Shown here one piece after another: positions 48,025-57,571 of a stretch of 64,000 nucleotides of DNA. The position numbers and the translations under genes were made by a program. The notes beneath the pieces are model-generated. The model did no database searches. It was not told the DNA's origin and saw nothing but the letters and a program-made list of their open reading frames with translations. Position 1 is the first letter of the stretch; every line of letters starts with the position of its first letter. This DNA comes from Mariannaea sp. PMI_226 (Eukaryota; Ascomycota; Sordariomycetes; Hypocreales; Nectriaceae): the NCBI GenBank assembly GCA_024336345.1, contig JANFOG010000007.1, positions 372,001 through 436,000 of the forward strand, given 5' to 3'.

Positions 48025-49699
48025 GGTTTTCAGAGTTATGAGCGACTAGAGTTGGAGTAGGAAGCTGTGTGGGAGATATCGTAGATATTAAAAAGGAACA
48101 AAGATGGAAGGCTTCGGTCTATGCAAGTGATTGTCTGATGAATCTGATACTACTACTTGTCTATAAATGAATGGCGATGTCTGGCGACGAGTTAAATATC
48201 TTCCCAAGCCCAAGAGTCTCGGGATAGATGCCGCCCATATCCATATTGTCACAGTGGCATCCCCGCAGTCGTCAAATCGATCTCCCGTCTCTAAGATCGA
48301 GCCATCCGTTTCGGCCGACACAGAGCCAAACAATGCTCTGTGTTAGATGCCGAAAAGAATAACTCAATGCCATGCACGCAGTAGACTGACGGCACATAGA
48401 TGTGATCCGTGACCCGAAGCGAGAGACGTGGGGCTTGGTCCCGCCGGCACTGCTGAAGCCTCGGATAGAGATCCCGAACCTGGTCTCTGTGAGGGTGGAT
48501 GTGAATTTTGATCAAAGGGGAACATGCACTACCTACATGCCGGTATGGGGATTGGGGTACAAGTTTTAGTGCCCCCCCAAACCACTGTGTACTGTGCATT
48601 ATCGCAATGCAAAATGTGTGGTCGGGTTCATCGGGAGACAAAACGAGGGGAAATGAGGGGGTGCTTATCAATGAGGGCTAATTACTGGATCTGGACAACT
48701 GAGTCCAAACCACATTTGTGCATAATTCCCGATGCGTCGTTGAGCTAGCGGCGTAAGTTGCTATGTACATCTTGGGCTCTCCCACTCAAATCTTTGGAGA
48801 AGGGGGCCCAGACTCTACTACATAGTAGGTCGTTGATCTACTCCATTGCGTGCTGACTTGGGTGGATTTCTTTGGCTTCTTTTCATGGCACATGACTGCT
48901 TCAACGCCAAAATTCGTGAAAGTTCGTTTGGGGGAGGGGGGAAATCCCCAAGCCAGCAGCTTGCCTCCCAAAGGCAGTACGGTGTCGAGTGTGTTGGCCA
49001 TTCCCCAAATACCGATTCTGGCAGCGGGTGAGCACAGCTTGCATTGCAGCGCATTAGGGCCATCAGATGATATGTTTTGGGACAAGTCTGTCAGCCTACA
49101 AAATGACGAATCATTGACGTTTGAGCCTGACTGGTCTTATGCAGTATATACAGAGAATACTAGCAATTACAAACATACTCTGCATTTGCAAATGTACTGT
49201 GGTGCTGAGATACTGCATCCAAGTACGTGGGACGTAAGAGCAACTTCGTATTATATGATCAACGCTGCTAAACATTCTCCCATGGGGTTTACCCCGTACA
49301 GTAAATAAGCCCTTAGGTCTGGCTGGTCTAGTCTCTCATTTGCTTCACTGCAACGGTACAAGGCTACTTTCGATCTGAGCCAATCTTCTCCCAGGTGTTT
49401 TGTCTTTGTGTGCGTGTGCGTGGCTGGCTAGCGGGGGGGAGAGGAGACGAGGAAGAAACTAGAAGTAGTCAATAAATCCACTTGCGGGGCATAGTTCCCC
49501 AAAACTTCCCCAGTCTATCGCCTCATCAAGCATCAAGCTTCAGGCCCTCCAAAGTCGACGACCATCCAGCCATTGCCCCCAAGTCCAAGTCCCCCTCATC
49601 AGCGAGCAAGCACGACAACCTCAATTCTTCCGTACATCCCAAACCAAACCCAGTCAAAACAGCCCGTTCAAATATCTTCTCCTTGCTGGCTCAGGAGAC
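48025..49699. other. Divergent promoter region of hydratase and Zn2Cys6 regulator
   Basis: 1.7 kb without a supported gene. It contains TCGGGTTCATCGGG at 48622-48635 and two copies of CCAAACCAC (48577-48585 and 48705-48713). Several C or G runs occur at 48566-48660 and 48930-48950. Confidence 0.5.
48622..48635. promoter_or_regulatory. CGGG direct-repeat motif in hydratase/regulator promoter
   Basis: TCGGGTTCATCGGG holds two CGGG units five bases apart. The CGGGTT core recurs at 54101-54117, 54326-54349 and 56948-56963, upstream of two further genes of the proposed cluster. CGG triplets are typical Zn2Cys6 contacts. Candidate site only. Confidence 0.35.
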
Positions 49700-52464
49700 A
49701 TGCAGTCCGAACGCCGAAAATTCAAGAGAACGGCGAATGCGTATGCAAAACCACACACCCCCTTGAAAGAGGTTCGCCACACCCCCAAAATTCTGACCAG
49801 TATTCGTTAGTTGCATTCCCTGCCGGCAGAGCAAAATCAAGTGTTCTGGCGATGAGCCATGCGCAAACTGCCAGCGCCGTTTTATGAAATGTCGCTTCTC
49901 GGAAGCCGGGAATAAAGTCATCGTCTCCCAAAGGTATGGTCAACCTCATCCATAGTGTTTTTAGCTCTCTCGGCAGTTGAGGGGAGAGGGGAAAAAAACA
50001 CGAAAACTGACAAGGGTCGTTTACGATTACCAGGTATCTCCATTCATTGCAGAAACAAGTTGCAGATCAGCAATCTGCATCTCAAACAAACACTCCCAGT
50101 GAGGCCACCGGCGTATCTTCTGATAAAGGAAATGGTAAGTAAAACAATGACCGACTGACTGGACACATCCATTCATTCATATCTTGATTTTATTCTGTGC
50201 TACTACTTGGTGTTCTCCAAACTATTGAAAATGGAGACTAATGCCTGAGGCTCTATCGCAGAATCACAAATAATCGAGACGCCTACGTCGCCAGTGCCTG
50301 GATTATCAGAGCATGCACGAAGCATTTGGACAAGTCCTTTTACTCTCCCATCGACTATTATTAAGAACTCCTACAGGAACAGGCTAAACTGGAGTGAGTG
50401 GCCAGATGAAATAAAAATGTGCCTCCCCCTTTGATAACTCATGAAAACTGATTCATATTTGCCGAGATAGTATGGCTGGCTCCATCCTCCATGTGGTCGT
50501 TCACCGCACGGCTCATGGTCATGATGACAGACAAGCTTCACCTTGATTCTCCCTCCAACACACCCAATGTGTTTGACAAGGACGTATATCCGTCACTACA
50601 TTGGAAGACTTCATCTTTTGACGAGCCGCCGGACATAAGTGGCCTACCTTCCATTGACCATGCTTCGTACCTCTTCAACACTGTCAAGTTCCATCTTGGC
50701 CATGACTATCAGCTCTTCAACGAAGAATTATTTCTCAAGAATATGAGGGAATTCTACTATGGCAACGCAGCAGAGAAGGCAGCTGAGAATCGTCTGTGGT
50801 TTGTCCAGTTCTTACTAGTCCTTGCCTTCGGAAAGGCGTTTCTGGGACAGTCAAAAAATTCTACAGATGCCCCGGGCTCGGCATTCTTCCTGCGCGCTGT
50901 GTCGTTGATGCCAGACCACCCTCGGCTGTGGAAGGACAGTTTACTGGCAATCGAAGTGTTGGCCATGATTGGCATGTACTTCTATTCCGTTGATCACAGA
51001 GAGATGGCTCATGTTTATGTGAGTTACAGCACCTGGCCTGAACATGACTATGTTGTCTTTTATATGCTGACATTTATGCCCCCGTACAGCTTGGCCAAGC
51101 AATCCGTATTGCCCAATTGGTAGGCCTGCACACTCAACTGCCGGAGGAAGAGCTTGGTGTGGAGACTGTGACCCGTTCGCGCAAGTTATGGTGGACTTTG
51201 TATATCATGGATCGGCATTTCTCCTTCTCACTGGGACTCCCAGTAACCACTCAAGACAGCGACATCACGACTGCACTCGATCCACCAGGCATACATGCTC
51301 AATCGAGTAGCACCCTTAGTCTTCAGGTTAAGTTGTCACACCTAATGTCGTTCATTGTGTCAAGTGAGTTTTGTTCCTCTTTGCGTGTAGGGATTGTAGC
51401 AGTGCTAATTACTTCACGTAACAGGCATATACAAAACCGAGAAAACGCAGCTGGGCACGTTTCTTGAGATGACAAGATCAATCCTGCAGACCATGGCTGG
51501 CCATGCCCAGGAAATCGAATCGATTATCAATCGTACATCACGGAATGCAGTAGATATTATGCCCAAAGGCACACGTCATGTTTCTCTGCTTTACCATCAG
51601 GTACGTTGACTTCAATTCTTTTGTGTATATTGGTGTACCTGGTTTCTAACTAATCATTATGTTAGTGTGTAACATTTGCCACACGACCTCTATTACTTTC
51701 CGTTCTAAAAGAACGCCTGGAAAAGTTAGACACGGGTGGGGAGGACTGGGAGAATTTCATTAGCCTGACGAAGCCTTTGATATCTACCGGTATCAAGTCA
51801 GCAGTCAAAACATTGCAGATTCTGTCCGAGGAAGACAGTCTTGTTGGTGAGTGAAGAGGATGAGCTTTTTCCTGCCAAGCCAAAAAAACGGCGACAGGCT
51901 TTTAGCTAACCAGTGATTCATAAAGAAGTATTTCTACCATTTGACCTGGAGTTTACGTACGGAGCAGCAATACACCTCACAATTGCGTACACTCTCTTCC
52001 CACATGTCGCCGATGGCCCGGCCTATAGCAAAATAGCACACTCGATTCTGGATGAAATGATCTCAAAGGGGAACAAGCTAGCAGAGGTCAGGAAATCGGA
52101 GCTTACACATATCGAGATGTTGTTCAAGGAATTTGCCTTGAGGACGGAGCAACAGGGGCTTGAGACCTTGACGCTTCTGACTCCGGACGCGATAATCGAT
52201 CCGAGGTTAGGAATTGGTTCCAAAGAATTAAAAGAAGGGGATTCTGCCATAGACACCGAAATGAGCTGTGTACCGATGGCTAGTCATAACCTTCAGGTGC
52301 CGACCAGCCACCCCCACGCGTCAACCTCTGTCGAACTCGACAATCTGGGAATTTCCTCAGAGGAATTTCTATCTATTATGGACCAGATGGATACCCAAGA
52401 CTTTGGATATGGAATGCTTGATCAGATGGGAGATTGGCAAGAGGATGATGTATCAGAAACCTGA
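49700..52464 (+). CDS. Zn(II)2Cys6 transcription factor
   Basis: Predicted 704 residues from nine exons: 49700-49740, 49811-49933, 50034-50134, 50262-50393, 50471-51018, 51090-51363, 51425-51600, 51666-51846 and 51926-52464. Phases agree throughout. The binuclear zinc cluster is C15, C18, C25, C31, C34, C41 (C-x2-C-x6-C-x5-C-x2-C-x6-C), interrupted after residue 14 by intron 1. A linker RYLHSLQKQVAD follows, which may dimerise. The fungal-specific middle homology region includes APSSMWSFTARL, KLWWTLYIMDRHFSFSLG and EVFLPFDLEF. For exon 9 the acceptor at 51925 was preferred because the CAG at 51913 lies too close to the CTAAC branch point. It is a likely local regulator of the metabolic genes at 43-64 kb. 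Confidence 0.9.
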
Positions 52465-52709
52465 TATCAACATCGACTCTTCTCCCAATTGGCTTCATAT
52501 TCTTGGTTGCATATTTTTTTTTAATTTCAACCTTCCTTTTCTCTTGGTCTTCATCAAATCCTGTTATGTCATTATTGTGTAGGAAAGGGTCTTAAAAAGT
52601 TGAACCGAAATTTGCTTTTATATCATTCAGATCCCATCTTTGTCTTGAACAAAGGGAAATAAAAAAGAAAACACAACCAAAACATGCTAAATCAATATTT
52701 TAATACATT

Positions 52710-53875
52710 TTACTCAATGAGCTCCTCCAACATTGACTCAATAAAGATTTTCTGCTCGGTCAAGAAATTTCGGACCTGGTCAAGCTCAAATGGCTTCTTG
52801 GACAATTCTCGCCGTCTCTCCTTCTTGAGCTGGTCACGGATGCGCTCCTCGAGAATCTCTAGGCGGTAGTCGGTGTACTGAGTGTAGAGCTCAGAACGGT
52901 TGCTGATGCCGCGCACACCCACCAGGACCGTCTCGTCCTTGACGAGGGGAGACTTGGGCCGGAAGCAGGTGACCATGCTGATTCGCTCGCGGCCACCAAG
53001 AGCCTTGAGAGCCTGGTGCTCAATGTATCTGCCCTGGAGGATGACGGCGGTTCCCTGTATTGTGTTAGCTAGATTGCTCGTCACACCGTAGAAAAACTTC
53101 ATATTGTTTGTTGTTGACTTACCATAGCAGGACCGCGGACCTTCTTGATCTCTCCGCTGGCAGTTCGGAGGGCAGTCTCACCACCGACCATGTCGGTGCA
53201 GTCGGAAAGCATTGTGACACAGACGAAAGGGAAGCTGTCGTAGTGCCAGGCAACAGTGGAGAGTCCATCGCCAAGAGGGTCGAGATCAGATTGGGTAGCC
53301 TCAACCTTTCCGTTGTTGATCGAGATGTTGATGTTGGCAATCTCGAAATCGAATGAAGGAACCACCTCGATACCGGCGACCTCTGAGACCTTGGCGATAA
53401 CCTCGGGGGAGTGCCAGACATCGTAGATGAAAGGAGCCCGACTACGGTCAATTAGAAACAACTCCACGGAAGGAGAACAAAAGTTTGATAAAAAAAAAAT
53501 CACTTACGCAGGTCCCAAGCCTCTAATCATGTTCTTGTTAAAGGTGGAAGCATATTGGCAGTGCTCGTAGGCCTCTTCGGTGAAGATCTCGGACCGCATC
53601 TGTTTGATAGCATCCTGGGTGAAGAGAGGGAAAGGCTCTGAAACGGCGTTGGGGGAGATGCCATGGCCCTCGAATCCAAGCTCCTTCATGGTGTAGATCT
53701 TGCTGGGAGGCTCATAGTTGAGATGCTTCTCAGGATTGAAAGCCTCCTTAGTTTCGACCTTGGCGTCATCGATCAAGGATCGAGGCAGAATGTTTGTTGG
53801 TCGAGTAGCCTTCTTGGTAGCGGGACCAACCACCTTGGGTGGTGTGAAGGACTGAACGGAAGTGGCAGATGGCAT
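52710..53875 (-). CDS. Fe(II)/2-oxoglutarate-dependent oxygenase-like protein
   Basis: Predicted 343 residues from exons 53508-53875, 53123-53441 and 52710-53054. WHYDSFPFV at about residues 187-195 gives the H-x-D of the iron facial triad. H242 in RYIEHQALKALGG fits the distal His, and an Arg follows nearby for 2-oxoglutarate. The core between them (MLSDCTDMVGGETAL) matches the double-stranded beta-helix oxygenases. There is no signal peptide, and the C-terminal ~60 residues form a charged helix. It faces the regulator gene tail to tail (245 bp). A hydroxylation or desaturation in the nearby pathway is plausible. The class is inferred from motifs, so the co-substrate is not certain. The start at 53875 is the first ATG. 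Confidence 0.8.
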
Positions 53876-54100
53876 GTCGAGAATGAGTTGTAGTTGTGTG
53901 TTTTGTAGAAGTGTAAGCTGCAAAGGTTGAATGCTTCGAGATGTTTCTTGTGAGGTTGCCTTCAAGCGTGGAGTTGTTGATGATTTAATCTGATTCTTTT
54001 GAACAGTTTGGAAGAATTATATATTTCTTAGATTCTCAAAGGGCAAACGAAGACAAGCGCATGATCTACTCGCCTCCCTTCTCTACGCACACTTAGTCTA

Positions 54101-54117
54101 CCCGAACCCGAACCCGG
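54101..54117. promoter_or_regulatory. Triple AACCCG-type repeat upstream of oxygenase
   Basis: CCCGAACCCGAACCCGG is three CCCG units spaced six bases apart, about 230 bp upstream of the oxygenase start. Its reverse complement carries CGGGTTCGGGTT, the same core as the nearby palindrome. Confidence 0.35.
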
Positions 54118-54325
54118 TGTAGGTTGTTCATACTGAGGGGACACTTGGGGGGAACGCCAACAACAACAGTCTCATTTTCCCCAGAGCCTACAAAGGCTTC
54201 CCCAAGTTCAGGACCCCAGTAAACCCCACGGAAAGCAAGGACCATATGCTTTCCGATCAATATCGCCGAATATACTGTGCTAAGGTCAACTCCACCAATT
54301 TGGACAATGATGTCTGTGCCAGTGC

Positions 54326-54349
54326 TAAATCGGGTTTGAACCCGATTTA
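54326..54349. promoter_or_regulatory. 24-bp palindrome with CGGG-N6-CCCG core
   Basis: Arms TAAATCGGGTT (54326-54336) and AACCCGATTTA (54339-54349) are perfect reverse complements around a TG centre. The CGGG-N6-CCCG layout is what a dimeric Zn2Cys6 factor would bind. The site is about 450 bp upstream of the oxygenase start. Confidence 0.5.
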
Positions 54350-55660
54350 CTGATCTCCTGATCCGCGCCTCATCTTGCCTCCCTACCCGATGCTCCGAAC
54401 CCTGTTCATGCCGCTAGCATAGCAGACCACTGTTGGATTGCCTACGGAAAAGCAACTTACTGGGCAAACCGCAGCATGTAATACAGCAAGTCATTGCCAC
54501 CAGGGATTTGATGAGCTGTCTCGTATGTGGGACTTTACAGTGAACCGATATCCATAGCTCATAGTAGGTACCGAGCCGACGGGACCGGACTTGCGGGGAA
54601 GGAAACGCCACCTTATCAAAAACCATGAAGATGAGGGGCTTTGTATAGCAAGATGTTTGATTCATCGATTGTACCATAATTATGTTGCTGACCGGAAATA
54701 TTTGGATGTACTACACGCGGGGTTTGGCCTGAAATCTCGAGTAACTAGGACTTCGAAATACTGCTTTGGGAAAATCGTATTTGAAAATGCTAATTGGCGC
54801 TTTTCTTACATGTAGTACATTAGCCTCACCTAAGCCAAGTTCTAGTATTCCAAAAGAAGGGAAAATACGCTATCGTTTCTTCCTGTCTGTGAATGCATCG
54901 TGATGTGTTGCGTGTCTAGTGGACGAATCTGTCCTCATGATCAACCCCTCACGGTCACATACATACTCGCCCACGCCTGCATATTGCATAGAATAGCTCG
55001 GATGCCACCTAAAATCAATGTAGCTACTTTTGAATTTTTTCATAAAATATGAATTTGATACATGATATCCTAGGTCCACATTTTCGATGGTAGTCATCGA
55101 GTAACAACCATCGCGGATAATATGATAATATATTCGTCACCTCGGCTCAAGTACGGCCGTTCGTTACAACTGCTTCCATTTTGGATATTATGCTTTGTGA
55201 ATATATGGGAATTCATTGAACCAAAGATGATAATGATGTTGATGGATCTCGTTTGTGTCGAGGACCTGGCCTTTGTTGAAGATGAAATGGACCTTGTCTT
55301 GAGAACCTCATGTTACTAGTTAATAGCAGTGCATTGCATGTTATTATCAATTAAATCTGGCAATACCAGGATTACCGGCGAGGCTCAATATATCATGTTT
55401 ATTACTAGTGACAAGGAAATATTATCAGTGAAAACTTCGAGAGTTATTAGATTGTCTATTCGCCACTGCCTTGCTACAGACAATCAATTAGTTTCCCTAT
55501 TGGTTTATTACAAAGATCTGCATATTTCTAAGACCGAAAAAAAGACAAAAAGAAATCATCGTGTTAGTTTGAGTTTTAGGCGAGCACTTCGATAAATCCC
55601 ATCAATCTCCAACCATAATATTCCGGTGCCATCACAGACGACAAAAACCTGTGTGATGGA

Positions 55661-56707
55661 TTAGTTTGCTGTACTAGTTTCTCCATTTACTTGGACAACA
55701 AGTTTTCCCTTGGTTCTACTAGTCTTCAACTTCCCATATGCAGCGGCGGCGTCTTTCAGCTCAAACTCTTCCTCGATTATGACCTTCACCTTTCCTTGCT
55801 CAATGAAATTCGCGACTTGAGTGAAATCCTCTGGATTCGCCGAGACAGAATGGAAGTGGAATTTTCTCTGCCCACCCCCTAGAAACTTGGGCAATGCACG
55901 GATGGCAAAGAGTGTTCTAAAGGTTGCGAATCGAAGTGGTAGACCAACAGAGATGTACATCCCTTCAGGTTTGAGGTAGTGGTGGGATTGCCAGTAAAGA
56001 TCTGGGAGCAGAAAGACGGTGTCGAGTATGTGGTCATATTTCTGACCCTTTTCTTTCAGTACTGAAACAATATTTGCCGTCTTGTAATCGATCACCTCGT
56101 CGGCGCCGAGGCTCTTGCAAAACTCAGCGTTGGACTGGGAAGAGACGACTGTAATCTCGGCGCTCCCCAAAGCCTTGGCCACTTGGATGGCGAACATCCC
56201 GGCACCTCCACTGCCACCGTTTATAAGGACCTTTGATCCAGACTTTATAAACGGGCCAAGAGTTTGCAAGGCTGTCACACCGCAGATGCCTACGCATGCG
56301 GCGTCCTTTAGAGATATATTGTCAGGTAAAGGCGCAATGCCTGCCTTGCCCACAATAACGTACTCAGCCAGAGTACCACCCGCAGGAGGCTCCGTTCTTC
56401 CTAGCACGCGTTGTCCCGGTTTCAGGTTGCTCAGAGAGGTCGCCACGACGGTGCCAGAAAAGTCGAGTCCTGGTGTGGCTGGTTTGCTAAATAAGGTGCT
56501 GCCGAGGGGCAATTCGGCTACCTTATAGTCCAGGTGATTGAGGGATGCGTAAGAGACTTTGACGAGGGTGTGATCTTTTGGCAGAGAAGTGGCACCTTTT
56601 GGTAGTTTTGCGTCGCTGATGAATGCGAGGTTCTTCTCAATGCCACCCGCGATGGAGCGCCATTGCGCAGCTCGCATCGTTGATGGGAGGGCAGTAGTTG
56701 ATGCCAT
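55661..56707 (-). CDS. MDR-family NAD(P)H oxidoreductase (quinone / enone reductase type)
   Basis: Single-exon gene for 348 residues. It has the medium-chain dehydrogenase plan: an N-terminal GroES-like half with LNHLDYKV, PGLDFSGTVV and GQRVLGR, and a nucleotide-binding half with VLINGGSGGAGMFAIQVAK. The catalytic and structural zinc ligands of alcohol dehydrogenases are absent, pointing to quinone-oxidoreductase or enone/enoyl reductase activity with NADPH. It lies downstream of the polyketide synthase on the same strand, 865 bp from its end. Since that synthase has its own ER domain, this enzyme more likely acts on a released product or intermediate (inference). The start at 56707 is the first ATG of the frame. 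Confidence 0.88.
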   Translation of the reverse strand: MASTTALPSTMRAAQWRSIAGGIEKNLAFISDAKLPKGATSLPKDHTLVKVSYASLNHLDYKVAELPLGSTLFSKPATPGLDFSGTVVATSLSNLKPGQRVLGRTEPPAGGTLAEYVIVGKAGIAPLPDNISLKDAACVGICGVTALQTLGPFIKSGSKVLINGGSGGAGMFAIQVAKALGSAEITVVSSQSNAEFCKSLGADEVIDYKTANIVSVLKEKGQKYDHILDTVFLLPDLYWQSHHYLKPEGMYISVGLPLRFATFRTLFAIRALPKFLGGGQRKFHFHSVSANPEDFTQVANFIEQGKVKVIIEEEFELKDAAAAYGKLKTSRTKGKLVVQVNGETSTAN

Positions 56708-57571
56708 GGTGATGCTGTTGATGAGAGTAAATTCACAGCAACCGAGACATCGAAGTTTAGAAGAGCAAGAATGACGGCGTGATAAAATAATGAGAAGCAC
56801 GAGATAGATTTATTGGGTTTGAGACGTGAGGGAAACGTGAAGGACCAAAGTGGGATGACATGGCGCCATGTGTAAGAAGCTTCGGTTGTTAGATGCCGCC
56901 CATAAAGTTGGGTGTAACGAAAGCAGCATGGGTGCCAATACCCTGTGCGGGTTCCGGATCCCGTTGTTTTCAGTTGCAAGAAAAACGTTAATTCTTACGA
57001 GAAAGAAAAGGAACTGATTTCATTCAACCTCCTGTTTACTTAGCATTACTTTTGTTTCTATTATGTAGAGTGATTCTTTTCCATCAATGGGAATTGGGTT
57101 ACAAGGACAGCGGCGAGCCAAGGACCTGCGCCTCTCCCAAGCTGTAAGTGGCAAAAGTAACCACAAAACGCCTGTTTTTAGATAGCTCAGGAAATGGAAA
57201 TGGTAGATTGTATGTAACAGCAAGATGAGTAGCACTGAAAATTTTGAAGACGTCTAGCAGATTATAGGGGCATGCTGTTGCATTGCAACTTCAACATGGG
57301 GCGCTCTATGTTAGTTGCAAATAATCTCCAGTTATTCATAAGAGATCACATATTGTGAATATTTGGTCGGCAACTATGCTTATGGAACATACGATTGAGT
57401 GAGATTGAGATTATGTCCAGAACTAATATACCAAGTCGCAAAAACGGAGACATACAGTACCAAACCCGAACCAGAAAAAGGAAAAAGAATTACAGTAAAA
57501 AAAAGGAAAAACACATTCTAACAGGAGAAAGAACAAAAACAGAAATCACCCTTCCTATCCATTCGTTCTAC
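56708..57571. other. Intergenic between PKS end and MDR start
   Basis: Promoter of the MDR gene, with the CGGG-N8-CCCG element at 56948-56963, and 3' flank of the polyketide synthase. No gene supported. Confidence 0.5.
56948..56963. promoter_or_regulatory. CGGG-N8-CCCG motif upstream of MDR gene
   Basis: CGGGTTCCGGATCCCG lies about 240 bp upstream of the MDR start. It pairs CGGG with CCCG and has TCCGGA in the centre, comparable to the palindrome at 54326-54349. Confidence 0.35.

Larger units (their letters stand above)
53876..55660. other. Intergenic region with CGGGTT palindrome
   Basis: Promoter of the oxygenase, holding CCCGAACCCGAACCCGG (54101-54117) and the palindrome at 54326-54349, then AT-rich sequence to the MDR gene end. 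The open frames at 55122-55595 are short and AT-driven. No gene supported. Confidence 0.5.

Noticed and set aside
47158..48060. 300-codon open frame antisense to the FAH-type hydratase
   Set aside because: It mirrors a GC3-rich real gene; the minus-strand product matches a known family and the plus-strand product does not.
48850..49308. 152-codon frame in the hydratase/regulator intergenic region
   Set aside because: Begins with GTG rather than ATG and resembles no protein family.
54143..54207. ACTTGGGG and CCCCAAGT inverted arms upstream of the oxygenase
   Set aside because: Arms are only 8 bp with a 49-nt gap in C/G-run-rich DNA; expected by chance.
54850..55600. AT-rich stretch as a mutated (RIP-affected) mobile element
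   Set aside because: No coding remnant or repeat partner seen in the window; AT content alone is weak evidence.
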